Of a stretch of DNA of 64,000 nucleotides, positions 9,795 to 18,331 are shown one piece after another. Origin of the DNA: Dethiosulfatarculus sandiegensis (GTDB lineage Bacteria > Desulfobacterota > Desulfarculia > Desulfarculales > Desulfarculaceae); the NCBI RefSeq assembly GCF_000931935.2, contig NZ_AZAC01000011.1, positions 186,001 to 250,000 on the forward strand, in the 5' to 3' direction. A program made the translations under genes and the position numbers. Position 1 is the stretch's first letter; the number at the start of each line of letters is the position of its first letter. The notes beneath the pieces were generated by a model. The model ran no database searches. It was not told the origin of the DNA and saw only the letters and a list, made by a program, of their open reading frames with translations.

Positions 9795-10565
9795 TCACAT
9801 ACTCCAGGGCCAGGCAAGGTGCAAGGCCCCCATGCACCAGGCAATGGCCAGGGAAAGAAAAAAACCCAGGCTGTTTCTAAGCAGGGCGAACTTAAGGCCC
9901 ATGGCCTTTATCTCCAAGGGAAGCTGCACCACCCCCACATTAACCCAGGTTGCCATCAGGGCGGTCACTCCCACCAGGCTGACATTTTGGCGCAACATTT
10001 GATCTGCAATCACATAACTGTTCAGGGGTTGGCCTGTTACCACGGATCCTGCCACGGCCCCCCAAATTCCGTCGGTTAGGGGGGGGCCCTTAAACAAGAA
10101 TTCCAAGGCCTGTGGAGTCACTATCTCGCGCAACATGCCCATCAGTAAAACTATTCCAACAAATACCGGCAACATGCCCGACAACTGGCGACCGGTCATG
10201 GCAAGAGCCCCGGCCCAGGTCACTTCCTTTTGTTCCGGCGCATCCTGAACAGGCCCTCGCCCTGCCCCGGTGAAAGCCTCTTCCACAGTGCCTCTGAAAC
10301 CATTCACCACCTTTATATCCAATTGGGTCAGGCTTTTCTCCACCCAGGGGGGGCAAAAACCGGTTACCAATACCTGGGGTTTGAGCCGGGCCAATTCTTC
10401 CAGGGATTTGACCACAGCTCCCTGCCCCGCTCCCCTGGCCGGATTTTTATGGGCCTCAACTTCTCCAGGCTGCCGGCTTCTAAAGACAAAGAAACGGGCT
10501 TCCCCCAGTTTGGAAGCCACTGGGCTTTTCAGCGTAGGCCCTTCCGCAGCCACCACAATTTTCAT
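9795..10565 (-). CDS. NifX/NifB-like domain fused to permease half (ArsP/DUF318-like)
   Basis: A 256-residue fusion. Residues 1-105 form a dinitrogenase Fe-Mo cofactor-type domain (MKIVVAAEGPTLKSPVA; later the GQGAVVKSLEEL and VLVTGFCPPW segments), the fold that carries iron-sulfur or Fe-Mo precursor clusters in NifX/NafY. Residues 115-256 carry four or so membrane helices of the DUF318/ArsP permease type (GMLPVFVGIVLLMGMLREIV, SVVTGQPLNSYVIADQML). The ATG at 10565 follows GGGAGGAG at 5 nt; an upstream in-frame start at 10595 has no such site. The partner half follows at 9789. A metal or metallo-compound permease is a reasonable inference. Confidence 0.75.
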   Translation of the reverse strand: MKIVVAAEGPTLKSPVASKLGEARFFVFRSRQPGEVEAHKNPARGAGQGAVVKSLEELARLKPQVLVTGFCPPWVEKSLTQLDIKVVNGFRGTVEEAFTGAGRGPVQDAPEQKEVTWAGALAMTGRQLSGMLPVFVGIVLLMGMLREIVTPQALEFLFKGPPLTDGIWGAVAGSVVTGQPLNSYVIADQMLRQNVSLVGVTALMATWVNVGVVQLPLEIKAMGLKFALLRNSLGFFLSLAIAWCMGALHLAWPWSM

Positions 10566-10744
10566 ATCTCCTCCCTGAACAGGAACCGACATCAACTTTT
10601 GATCTATATAATTAAGACTACACCAGCCGGGTGGACGGCAGAAATAAAGCTTTTCCCATCACACCGGGAAAAGAAATTCCGACCACTTGACCAACCAGCT
10701 CAAAACGATTTATGGCTGATTCAAACTTTTTTTTGGAGGCTCGG

Positions 10745-11338
10745 ATGGAGCGATTGGTAAGCATTTTATTGTTTGAAGGTATTGAACTCTTGGATTTCAG
10801 CGGACCTTTTGAAGTATTCAGCGCCTGCAACAAAAGCCGGGGAAAAGAGCTGTTTTCCATAAACACCGTGGCTGACTCAAAACTCCCCCTCAAAACAGCC
10901 AACGGCCTCAAGGTCATGGCGGACTTTGATTTTTTAGATTGCCCCCAACCGGATATCCTGGTGGTGCCGGGCGGGCAAGGAGCCAGGAAAGCCATGCAGC
11001 ACAGCGCCACCCTGGACTTTGTGGCGAGCACCACAGAAAAGGCGGAGTTCTGCCTCAGTATATGCACGGGAGCCCTGATCCTGGCCTGTGCCGGTCTTTT
11101 GGAAAACCAAAAGGCAACCACCTTTCATGGCGCCTTTGACCTCCTGGCCTCTGTGGCCCCCCGCACCAGGCTCCTGCCCGGCGTCCGTTTTGTAGATAAC
11201 GGACGTATCATAACCTCTGCCGGAATCGCAGCCGGGATGGACGCAACCCTTTATCTGATCGGAAAAATCCTGGATCACAAAGCGGCCCGTGAAGCCGCGG
11301 AATACATGGAATATCCCTGGCAGCCCCAAAGGCCATGA
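10745..11338 (+). CDS. DJ-1/PfpI family protein (isonitrile hydratase-like)
   Basis: A 197-residue class-I glutamine-amidotransferase-like protein. The nucleophile elbow is SICTGALILA with Cys107; ILVVPGGQGARKA and ITSAGIAAGMDATLYLI are the other landmarks, closest to the InhA/isonitrile hydratase and transcription-factor N-domain branch of the family. It has no DNA-binding tail, so it is an enzyme or a stress protein. The chosen ATG at 10745 follows GGAGG by 5 nt; the longer frame from 10712 has no ribosome site. It is divergent from the permease pair, sharing a 180-bp promoter region that includes a TATATAATT stretch near 10605. Confidence 0.85.
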   Translation: MERLVSILLFEGIELLDFSGPFEVFSACNKSRGKELFSINTVADSKLPLKTANGLKVMADFDFLDCPQPDILVVPGGQGARKAMQHSATLDFVASTTEKAEFCLSICTGALILACAGLLENQKATTFHGAFDLLASVAPRTRLLPGVRFVDNGRIITSAGIAAGMDATLYLIGKILDHKAAREAAEYMEYPWQPQRP

Positions 11339-11424
11339 TTGGATCCGGACCAAGCCCCATGATATGATCAGCAAGTAATGAAATTAATTTGGCATATACT
11401 TTAACTCCACAAGAAAGCCAGAAC

Positions 11425-11967
11425 GTGACTCCACTTGGACATGCATCAACCACCTATCTGGCGGCAAGGGCCCTGCCTTTTTTGTCTGTGCACGCGCTCC
11501 TTTTAGGAGGTGTGTTGCCGGATATTGATTTTATTTTTTTCCCTTTTCCCTTTTTCAACCAAATTCACAGGGTTGCCACCCACAATGTTTTTTTCATAAC
11601 CTTGGTGGCCGGCATCGGCGCCCTTTGGGTAAAGGAAAACAAGGCCAAAATATTTTTCAGCCTGCTTATAGGCGGCGCCTTGCATCTGTTTATAGATTCC
11701 ATAAAAGACGACAACCCCACCAACGGCCTGGGAGTGGCGATATTCTGGCCTGTCTCGGATATGATGTTTTGTCCCTTTAATCTGGCCACACCAGACCCCA
11801 CTAATCAGGGCTGGTCCAACCCCAGATTGGATATGGCCAAGTTTGTGGAGATTATCTGCTATGAGGGAGTCTTCTGGCTCACAGCCCTGGTGGTCCTGGT
11901 GAACACCCATATCAAAAGAAATAAGCGGAAATATTTCCCCGGCCGTGGGGAACGAATCCGATCTTAA
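11425..11967 (+). CDS. YdjM-like membrane-bound metal-dependent hydrolase family protein
   Basis: Membrane protein of about 180 residues with four hydrophobic segments. TPLGHASTTYLAA at the N-terminus, GGVLPDIDFI, HRVATHNVFF and GGALHLFIDSI give the His/Asp pattern of the YdjM/DUF457 family, annotated as inner-membrane metal-dependent hydrolases; the true reaction is unknown. No ATG is available in frame. The GTG at 11425 (AGAAAG 8 nt upstream) gives the usual M-TPLGH start and is preferred over the TTG at 11389. It ends just before a perfect terminator. Confidence 0.75.
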   Translation: MTPLGHASTTYLAARALPFLSVHALLLGGVLPDIDFIFFPFPFFNQIHRVATHNVFFITLVAGIGALWVKENKAKIFFSLLIGGALHLFIDSIKDDNPTNGLGVAIFWPVSDMMFCPFNLATPDPTNQGWSNPRLDMAKFVEIICYEGVFWLTALVVLVNTHIKRNKRKYFPGRGERIRS

Positions 11968-11990
11968 AAGCCTTCGCGGCTCCACACCGA

Positions 11991-12022
11991 AAAACCGGCC
12001 AGGGGAAGCCCTGGCCGGTTTT
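11991..12022. terminator. Perfect bidirectional terminator
   Basis: 14-bp perfect stem, AAAACCGGCCAGGG (11991-12004) and CCCTGGCCGGTTTT (12009-12022), closed by a GAAG loop and running into TTTTTCATCTTTT. It lies between convergent genes and serves both. Confidence 0.93.
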
Positions 12023-12048
12023 TCATCTTTTCAGATAACTGACACCCG

Positions 12049-13020
12049 CTATTTCAGCAGTTTTTCGGGAATCTTGAGTCCCTTTTCCCGGTAGTATTTC
12101 ACTGCACCGGGATGCAGGGGGATATTTAAACTTTTCACTGCGTCGGCCAGTGTGGTGTATCTTTTCACCGCCGGATGGGTGCTCACCCATTCGTCTGCGT
12201 TTTCCCAAAGTCCTTTAAGCATAGCATAGACCTGGGCCTCACTCAAATTGGCCTTGGTGCTGGTATACATCACTATTCGGCTGGTGGGGGTGGGGACTGC
12301 GGCGTTTATGTTTTTATAGGTTCCCGCAGGCACATCTCTTTTGGTGAAATAGGGGAATTTCTCGTAAAACCCCTGATCCGCCACCGGGATCATCTTGGTC
12401 TTGAAAGAGGAGGTCAAGTCCATCAGGGCGGCGCTTTTCAGGGGATGGGTCACGATAAAGGCATCCAAGGTGCCGTCTTTCAAGGCGGCCACCATCTCGG
12501 TATTGGACATAAACTCCGGCTTGATGGATTTGTAATCCAAACCAAAATAGCCCAGGATCTTGGCGGCGGTGCGCTCTCCGCCACTGCCCGGCGCTCCCAC
12601 ACCGACCCTTTTGCCCTTGAGGTCCTTGACGCTCTTTACCGGGCTGTCCAAAGGGGCAAAAATCTGGGCCCAGGAAATGAGAGTGCCAAAAAGGGAGCGC
12701 AGGGAATTCACAGCCCTGCCTTCATATTTCCCTTTGCCTGAATAGGCCAGAAAAGAAACCTCGTTCTGACTGATGGCCCAGTCCACATCTCCTGCGGCAA
12801 GGTTTCTGATATTCTCCAGGCTGGCGCTGGAAGCCTCGGCCGAGGCCTTGAACCCGGGAACATGGCGGTTTATGGTCTCAGCCATGGCCACGCCCATGGG
12901 GTAAAGGGCGCCTGCGGTGCCTGCGGTGCCGATGCTTATCCTTTTTTCAGCGGCCAGGGCAGTTGCGGAAAACACGGTAAGGATCAAAAGGCCCGTTAAA
13001 AGGGCTATTTTTCTTTGCAT
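12049..13020 (-). CDS. TAXI-family TRAP substrate-binding protein
   Basis: Periplasmic binding protein of 323 residues with a signal peptide ending near residue 23 (VFSATALA). The family marks are ISIGTAGTAGALYPMG at the start of the mature protein, GDVDWAISQNEV, and GAPGSGGERTAAKILG. TAXI binders deliver ligands such as glutamate-like or other carboxylates to a fused TRAP permease, but no such permease is present within this window, so this one is an orphan. AAGGAGTAGG upstream of the ATG is a good ribosome site. An IclR regulator lies directly upstream on the same strand and probably controls it. Confidence 0.92.
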   Translation of the reverse strand: MQRKIALLTGLLILTVFSATALAAEKRISIGTAGTAGALYPMGVAMAETINRHVPGFKASAEASSASLENIRNLAAGDVDWAISQNEVSFLAYSGKGKYEGRAVNSLRSLFGTLISWAQIFAPLDSPVKSVKDLKGKRVGVGAPGSGGERTAAKILGYFGLDYKSIKPEFMSNTEMVAALKDGTLDAFIVTHPLKSAALMDLTSSFKTKMIPVADQGFYEKFPYFTKRDVPAGTYKNINAAVPTPTSRIVMYTSTKANLSEAQVYAMLKGLWENADEWVSTHPAVKRYTTLADAVKSLNIPLHPGAVKYYREKGLKIPEKLLK

Positions 13021-13163
13021 GAGTCCTACTCCTTAACCAGTAAATATTTTTCCTTTTCACCTGAGGCGTTTTATTTCCAAAGGACTTTGGATTCCATATT
13101 CACTTGCCTGGAACTGGGTCAGACCATTGTCCCTTATCTTCCCGCTCCGGAGCAGAACTTGCC

Positions 13164-13928
13164 CTATCCCTGATGGCCGCTGGCCCTGGAAAGGGTCTCG
13201 GCTGTCTTAAGCAACATGGGGACATGCTTATTCAGCAAATCCGTCCTGCTACAGGTCCGGCTGAACTCGGCAATATTGATAGCTGCCTGGACCTTGCCTG
13301 CCGCGTTAAAGACAGGGGCTCCCACAGCCCTCAGCCCTTGAACCAGCTCCTCGTCATTTATGGCATAGCCTCTTTCCCGCACCAATTCCAATTCCTGGCG
13401 CAGCTTGGCGCCGTCTTCCCCGATCTGGGTTATGGCCAGGGGATCCAGCAAAAGATTCTCTATCATCAAATCCAGCTCGTCCGGTTCCAAAAAGGCCAGG
13501 ATAGCCCTGCCGATGGAGGTGGAATGGGCCGCGAGACGGCTGCCGATGGTAAGGTCTATATTGACAATGCGGCGCTTTTTCACCCTTTCAATATAGACAA
13601 CCTCCATACCGTCTAAGATTCCCAGATTGGCGTTCTGGTCTGTCTTGCGGGAAAGTTCTTCCAAATAAGGCAGCGCCTTTTCCCTAAGATCCAGGCTGGA
13701 CATCACTGCAAATCCCAGGGACATAACCTTGGGCCCCAGGTAATACTCAGTTGAAACCGGATCATAGCGCACATAATTAAGGGACATCAGAGTCCTTAGC
13801 ATGCGGTAGGCGGTGGCCTTGGGCAAACCGGTGCGATGAACCAAATCTTGCAGCTTGAGCCTGGGATGGGAAACGGAAAAAGATTCCAGAAGGCTCAAAC
13901 CCTTTTTAAGCGACTCAACTACTTTCAT
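13164..13928 (-). CDS. IclR family transcriptional regulator
   Basis: A 254-residue regulator: winged helix-turn-helix in residues 1-65 (LQDLVHRTGLPKATAYRMLR) and the IclR ligand-binding domain after it (LGILDGMEVVYIERV, GSRLAAHSTSIGRAILAFL, LRAVGAPVFNAAG). Family members sense small organic acids. The ATG at 13928 follows GGAG by 9 nt and is preferred over the GTG at 13937. The TAXI binder lies 143 nt downstream, so the two probably form one regulated unit. Confidence 0.92.
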   Translation of the reverse strand: MKVVESLKKGLSLLESFSVSHPRLKLQDLVHRTGLPKATAYRMLRTLMSLNYVRYDPVSTEYYLGPKVMSLGFAVMSSLDLREKALPYLEELSRKTDQNANLGILDGMEVVYIERVKKRRIVNIDLTIGSRLAAHSTSIGRAILAFLEPDELDLMIENLLLDPLAITQIGEDGAKLRQELELVRERGYAINDEELVQGLRAVGAPVFNAAGKVQAAINIAEFSRTCSRTDLLNKHVPMLLKTAETLSRASGHQG

Positions 13929-13953
13929 ATATTCCACTCCGGGAAACGGAATC

Positions 13954-13964
13954 TCACTTAGTGA
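13954..13964. promoter_or_regulatory. Candidate IclR operator
   Basis: Perfect inverted repeat TCACT-T-AGTGA, 26 nt upstream of the IclR start codon. On the minus strand a TTGACA hexamer lies further upstream (around 13998-14003), so the dyad would fall near the promoter. Autoregulation of this kind is usual in the family, but the site is short. Confidence 0.3.
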
Positions 13965-14839
13965 CCTATAACACTAGACTCTTCAGCCCCAATTTTGTCA
14001 ACCTAAAACAACAGATTTAAGACCCGACCAATCCGCCAGGCAGAGCATTGTGAACATACCTTTACCTGGCAGAGTTGCAAGGCAGCCTTTTGCCGAATCA
14101 AAAAAGTGCAAGGTGCATCTCACCGCGCTTTGGCCGCCAATCATCACAACTAAACAAGCACTGTCTTTCAGTCATCGGTCCAGAGGATTATTACGCCAAT
14201 TAAAGGCAAATTTAACCCATCGGCGTTCTTATAGCATTAAAATCCGGGGTTATGCAATAAAGGTCATGGCTTTTAAGGTTTTTTATTTTTTTAGACTCTG
14301 AAAACCTCTGCGGGACAAAAAAAATGAGATGCCCGGCCATTGAACAGCCCCCTCAAATCCCTGGCGCAAAATTATCGGTATTCCAATTTTTTCAAGCAGA
14401 TAATCAACCAACGCTTGAAGGTAAATTATTTTTTGCTGACTTAAAGCAAGCAAGGATTAATCTTAGATTTTAAACATCTAAGCACAAATATTTCACCTTC
14501 TCGGCGGCTTTGGGTCTGACAAATATTTTTGTAAAGATTACAGCCAATTTCAGATTCGTTACTCCCATCTAAATTGCCCTAACACTAAAGAGTCACAAAA
14601 TTATATTATTATCTCAATAGGTTAAATCATGATCATCGTTTCTTATCAAATCCGAAAAACAATCATCCGCCCCCAAACGGGAGGATGTAACCGATACTCC
14701 CACACGGTAAAGGTAAAAATTATATTAACAATATAAATAGTTGAAATTAGTTTTTACCGGTCCGCAATTCACATAGCCTCAAGCGGTCCTTGAGCACACT
14801 CCTATAAAACCGCTGCTATTAAGGCGCACCGGATTAATA

Positions 14840-14869
14840 CCCCAAATGACGGCCCACCGGAATTGCGAG
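14840..14869 (-). repeat. Core fragment of the intergenic repeat family
   Basis: Read on the minus strand this contains GCAATTCCGGTGGGCCGTC followed by ATTTGGGGT, matching the core of the two larger copies (AATTCGGCGGGCCGYC then ATTCGGGGT) at 19321-19522 and 28805-28974. The flanks do not match, so it is a diverged remnant or a chance partial match. Confidence 0.45.
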
Positions 14870-15300
14870 TGATTTAGGGCATCATGCTTTGACGCATTGT
14901 GGATCGCTCTCAGATCAACAGAATGGAGGATTCCGGCCGGAAAGGCATGATCACGGTTCGGATCGAGCTCACAGGGTTGTCAAATGTCGCAACCCAAAAC
15001 CAAAAATATCGCCCTATGCAAGCTCAAAACCTCCCATGCCGAGCCGGATAGTCAGACGGCCCGCTTACCAATCCTCGCGACACGTCCGGCTTTCGACCCG
15101 CCATTGAGGGACCCTTGACAGGCGGGTAAATAGCATATTAAGTCTATAATGCTAGCATACAATATGGATCATACATGCTAAAGCACCGAAACTGAGCGAA
15201 ACAGAAAAAAACTCTTGAGATTGGACTTTCCTTAAGGTCTACCGCTTTAAATCATTAACGGACCAAACTGCCCCTGCCCCCGGTCCCGGTTGAATGAATT

Positions 15301-16689
15301 ATGCGCTCTCATGGTTTCGGAAAAAATGCGTCCTTTGTTTTATTACCCCTTATATTGCTCCTTAGCCTGCCCCTTTTCTCCTCATCAATTCAGGCCGCAG
15401 ACCAGACCAACCCATCCGGCACTAACTTGGTGGGCAGTATGACCGGCACCGCAGACGACGACAACTATGCCAACCACGGCGAGGTGACCGCAATGGTTGA
15501 CATGAGCCAGGACGGCAACGACACCTTCACCAACTCCGGAACAGTGGATGGTGAGGTCAAAATGCCCGGCAAGGGCGGCAACACATTAACCAACCAGGAC
15601 GGCGGTTTGTTGGAGAGCCTCGTAACAGTCAGTGTCAACAACGCAAACGGAAACAACAGTGCGGGCAATACCGTCACTAACGCCGGGACAATAAACACCA
15701 GTGTTTATATCAGCCATAACACGGGCGGCAACAGAAACGGCGGATCAAACACACAGAACAACACCGGCACAATAACAGGCGGCACCTTTGGCTCATGTAA
15801 CTATGGAGCTTCAAGCACTGGCGGTTCCAACCATATCACCAACTCGGGGACTATGGGCCTTTCAGTATATATAAGTGTTAATCAAGGAATCGGCAGCAGT
15901 GGCGGGTCAAACACCCTGGATAACTCGGGCGTGATAGAGAATGAAGATAAGGGCTCCTTGAATTATGGGGAGTCCAGCAGCGGCGGCTCCACCACCATAA
16001 TCAATTCCGGTAAAATATATTAAAGCGTCTATGGCAGCCATAATTTTGGGGAAAACAGCACAGGGGGAGGCAACCACATCGCCAACTCCGGCACGGTCGG
16101 CAACAGTGAAAACCTTATATTTATTGTTGGCTCCGAAAATCAGGGCAAAAACACCAGTTCCAGCAGCAACACCATTATTAACACAGGCAGAGTCGATTCT
16201 TGCGGTCGCCTGGGAAGCGGCTGGATTTCCGGATCCGAGAATATTGCTGAAGGCGCCCATAGTGCGGGCGATATTCTAAACAACAGCGGCACTGTAAACG
16301 GGAGCATATACGGTGAAGACGTCGACGACACTGTAACCATGCAAACCGGGCCTGACAGCGTGGGCGGGAACATAGATGGCGGCACGGGCAGCGACACCAT
16401 AGTCTATTCCGGTGGAGCCTGGGCCCAAAACCACGCCAAGGTTGTCAGCTTCGAGGAATTCGTCATAAATGCCACCCACGACCTCGTTCTGGAGGGCGAG
16501 TGGCGCATCGATAACAGGATCGCCCAGATAGACGGGGGCAGCCTGACCGTGCAGAACCTGCTCGCCAGCACCGGCGATCCGTATCTTCTCCTCTCTGACA
16601 CACCTGAAACCCAGCAAACCAAATACCTTATGTCTTTATCTCCGCCCTTCTCCTTTGCTTCCGCCCCATTTTCGCCAAGTGGGCCGTAA
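15301..16689 (+). pseudogene. Secreted repeat protein (autotransporter-passenger-like), interrupted by in-frame TAA
   Basis: One frame runs from 15301 to 16689 with a single TAA at 16021-16023. It begins with a signal peptide (residues 1-32, ending SSIQA). The body consists of degenerate repeats of about 32-35 residues built on SVYIS-N-G...GGSN...NSGTI, rich in Asn, Gly, Ser and Thr, typical of beta-helical passenger domains. The repeat pattern continues without break after the stop (SVYGSHNFGENSTGGGN). The C-terminal part (GGTGSDTIVYSGG, VVSFEEFVINATHDLVLEGEW) resembles the end of an autotransporter passenger, but no beta-barrel follows; the frame ends after a Ser/Pro-rich tail. Nonsense mutation, sequencing error and natural stop are all possible. 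Upstream, TATAAT at 15145 may be the -10 box. Confidence 0.7.
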
Positions 16690-17004
16690 AAACCTGATCC
16701 GAATCAGTTCATCTTTTCCTGTCCTGGGGTTAATATGCTAAAATTAAACAGATAATTCTAAGACAGCTTCAAAGCTGATGGGGCCTTAGTGGTGTCCTTA
16801 TCCAGTTTTCAAAGAAACCAATCCCGGCGTAAGCACGACTATAGGGGTATGAGAAATACCATAGCGAGGATATTCTCCATTATGTGCCTTCCGCTTTCGG
16901 GGGGGTTGGTTCACCCCTTTCAAATCCACAGATCTTTAAACGCCGAGGCTTTGACTGACAAACAGATTCATGCCCTTTAAAAGGCGACAAGGCAGGTCAC
17001 GCGA
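16690..17004. other. Short intergenic region, nothing assigned
   Basis: No terminator, RNA gene or supported small gene was seen. A 43-codon frame from an ATG near 16849 with a weak AGGGG site encodes a hydrophobic N-terminus but has no other support. Confidence 0.4.
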
Positions 17005-18249
17005 ATGAGCAATTCCCGTTTCGAAACCAAGGCCATCCACGGATCTAATCCGCAAAAGTGGAGACAAATACTATATTACGACCACACAGAAAATTCGGGT
17101 GCAAAAGGTTCTTCTTCCGAACCGGAGGCAGGCCGGCCCAGACCGGATTATGCGCCACCAGGGCCCCAGCATCCGGAAAACCGATTTTTAAACGAAAGGC
17201 TGACTTTATTGGAAAACGGAAGAGGGGCTCTTTTAACCTCTTCGGGCATGGCGGCCATTAACAATGTCTGCCTGACACTTTTACGCACCGGTGACGAGTT
17301 CATCGCCTCCAATTCGCTTTTCAGGGCCACTTATCTGCTTTTCGACCATGTATTTGCCAAATACGGACTCAAGGTGCGCCTGGTGGACCCAACTCACTTA
17401 AAGGCCATGGAAAAGGCCATTACCCCCAAAACCCGTTTCATCTACCTGGAAAGTATAAGCACCCCCAGGCTGGAGGTGCCGGACATAAAAAAAGCGGCCA
17501 GCCTGGCCCATGACCACGACCTTCCCCTGGTGGTGGACAACACCCTGGCCTCACCATATCTCTGCCGCCCCATAGAACTTGGTGCGGATTTGGTGATTAA
17601 CTTTACAAACGCCTATTTAAGCGGCCATGACCAAGCCTTGGGAGGGGTGGTTATCGATAAAGGCTCCTTTCCTTGGGCTGCGGGAGCACGCTTTCCCGAT
17701 TTTCAGGATTTTGTGGACCAGTCAGGTAAGCTGGCATTTCTGGCCAAAATGCAGCGCGAGCAACATCTTAACACTGGATCAGCCCAATCCTTCTGGCACG
17801 CCCGGCTGACCTCCCTTGGGTTGGAGACCTTGAACCTGCGCATGGAACGCCACCTTTCAAACGCCGTCAAACTAGCCGGCCACCTGACAAAATCCCCCAA
17901 GGTGCACTGGGTGAACTACCCCGGTCTTCCCCAAAATCCTTATCATAAGGCAGCCAAGGAGACATTCGGCGGCAGGGGCTATGGCGCACTGCTTTCCATT
18001 GGCCTGAAAGACGCAAAATCCTGCGAAAGCTTTCTCTCCAATTTAAAGATGATAGGTTTTCCGGCCAGCCCCGGCCAAAGCAGCACCCTGGCCACCCATC
18101 CCTGGTCCATGGATTACGCGGATTTTGACCCGGAGACCAAGGCGCTTTTAGGGATCAAGCCGGAGATGATAATGATTACCGTAGGCCTGGAAGCTATTGA
18201 AGACATCAAACAAGATGTAAGGCAGGCGCTCAAGAAAGTCGCTAAATAG
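17005..18249 (+). CDS. Cys/Met-metabolism PLP-fold protein lacking the PLP lysine
   Basis: A 414-residue protein of the cystathionine gamma-synthase / O-acetylhomoserine sulfhydrylase / methionine gamma-lyase fold. Conserved: LLTSSGMAAI, the cofactor-ring aspartate in VVDNTLASPY (Asp178), and LSGHDQALGGVV. Missing: the Schiff-base lysine; where the family has S-x-T-K-Y-x-x-G-H this protein has F-T-N-A-Y-L-S-G-H, so residue 203 is alanine (codon GCC at 17611). The phosphate-binding YSRxxNPT segment near residue 55 is also replaced (DYAPPGPQHP). The rest of the fold is intact and uninterrupted, so this appears to be a maintained pseudoenzyme or an enzyme with changed chemistry, not a decayed gene. 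A hairpin follows at 18269-18296. Confidence 0.8.
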   Translation: MSNSRFETKAIHGSNPQKWRQILYYDHTENSGAKGSSSEPEAGRPRPDYAPPGPQHPENRFLNERLTLLENGRGALLTSSGMAAINNVCLTLLRTGDEFIASNSLFRATYLLFDHVFAKYGLKVRLVDPTHLKAMEKAITPKTRFIYLESISTPRLEVPDIKKAASLAHDHDLPLVVDNTLASPYLCRPIELGADLVINFTNAYLSGHDQALGGVVIDKGSFPWAAGARFPDFQDFVDQSGKLAFLAKMQREQHLNTGSAQSFWHARLTSLGLETLNLRMERHLSNAVKLAGHLTKSPKVHWVNYPGLPQNPYHKAAKETFGGRGYGALLSIGLKDAKSCESFLSNLKMIGFPASPGQSSTLATHPWSMDYADFDPETKALLGIKPEMIMITVGLEAIEDIKQDVRQALKKVAK

Positions 18250-18268
18250 GCCTGAGGGCTATCACTTA

Positions 18269-18296
18269 CTGCCAAAGTCCAAGAGGACTTTGGCAG
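18269..18296. terminator. Perfect hairpin after the PLP-fold gene
   Basis: 12-bp perfect stem CTGCCAAAGTCC (18269-18280) / GGACTTTGGCAG (18285-18296) with an AAGA loop, 19 nt after the stop codon. No U-tract follows. It resembles the first hairpin of the intergenic repeat at 19486-19513 (CTGACAAAG...CTTTGTCAG), with a compensating change in the stem. Confidence 0.55.
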
Positions 18297-18331
18297 ATGC
18301 TCTGATTTACAACTAAAAGGGGAGCCTGAAC

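Larger units (their letters stand above)
13929..15300. other. 1.37 kb intergenic region, AT-rich, no convincing gene
   Basis: Frames at 14050-14301 and 14889-15107 have no ribosome site and no family resemblance and are left out. Content noted: the IclR promoter and dyad; a nested stem at 14712-14758 (GGTAAAAA with TTTTTACC, enclosing TTATATT-AAC-AATATAA); a fragment of the intergenic repeat family at 14840-14869; and a TATAAT box (15145-15150) with an ATGCTAGCAT palindrome (15149-15158) upstream of the repeat-protein gene. Confidence 0.5.

Noticed and set aside
14889..15107. 72-codon frame with many Arg/Pro/Ser
   Set aside because: No ribosome site, no recognisable motif, lies in a region with repeat remnants.
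15115..15150. Sigma-70 promoter TTGACA/TATAAT before the repeat protein
   Set aside because: Both hexamers are exact but 24 nt apart, too far for one promoter; only the TATAAT box was noted.
16789..16980. Small secreted protein frame before the PLP-fold gene
   Set aside because: Start is GTG or a weakly placed ATG, no homologue recognised, too short to judge.
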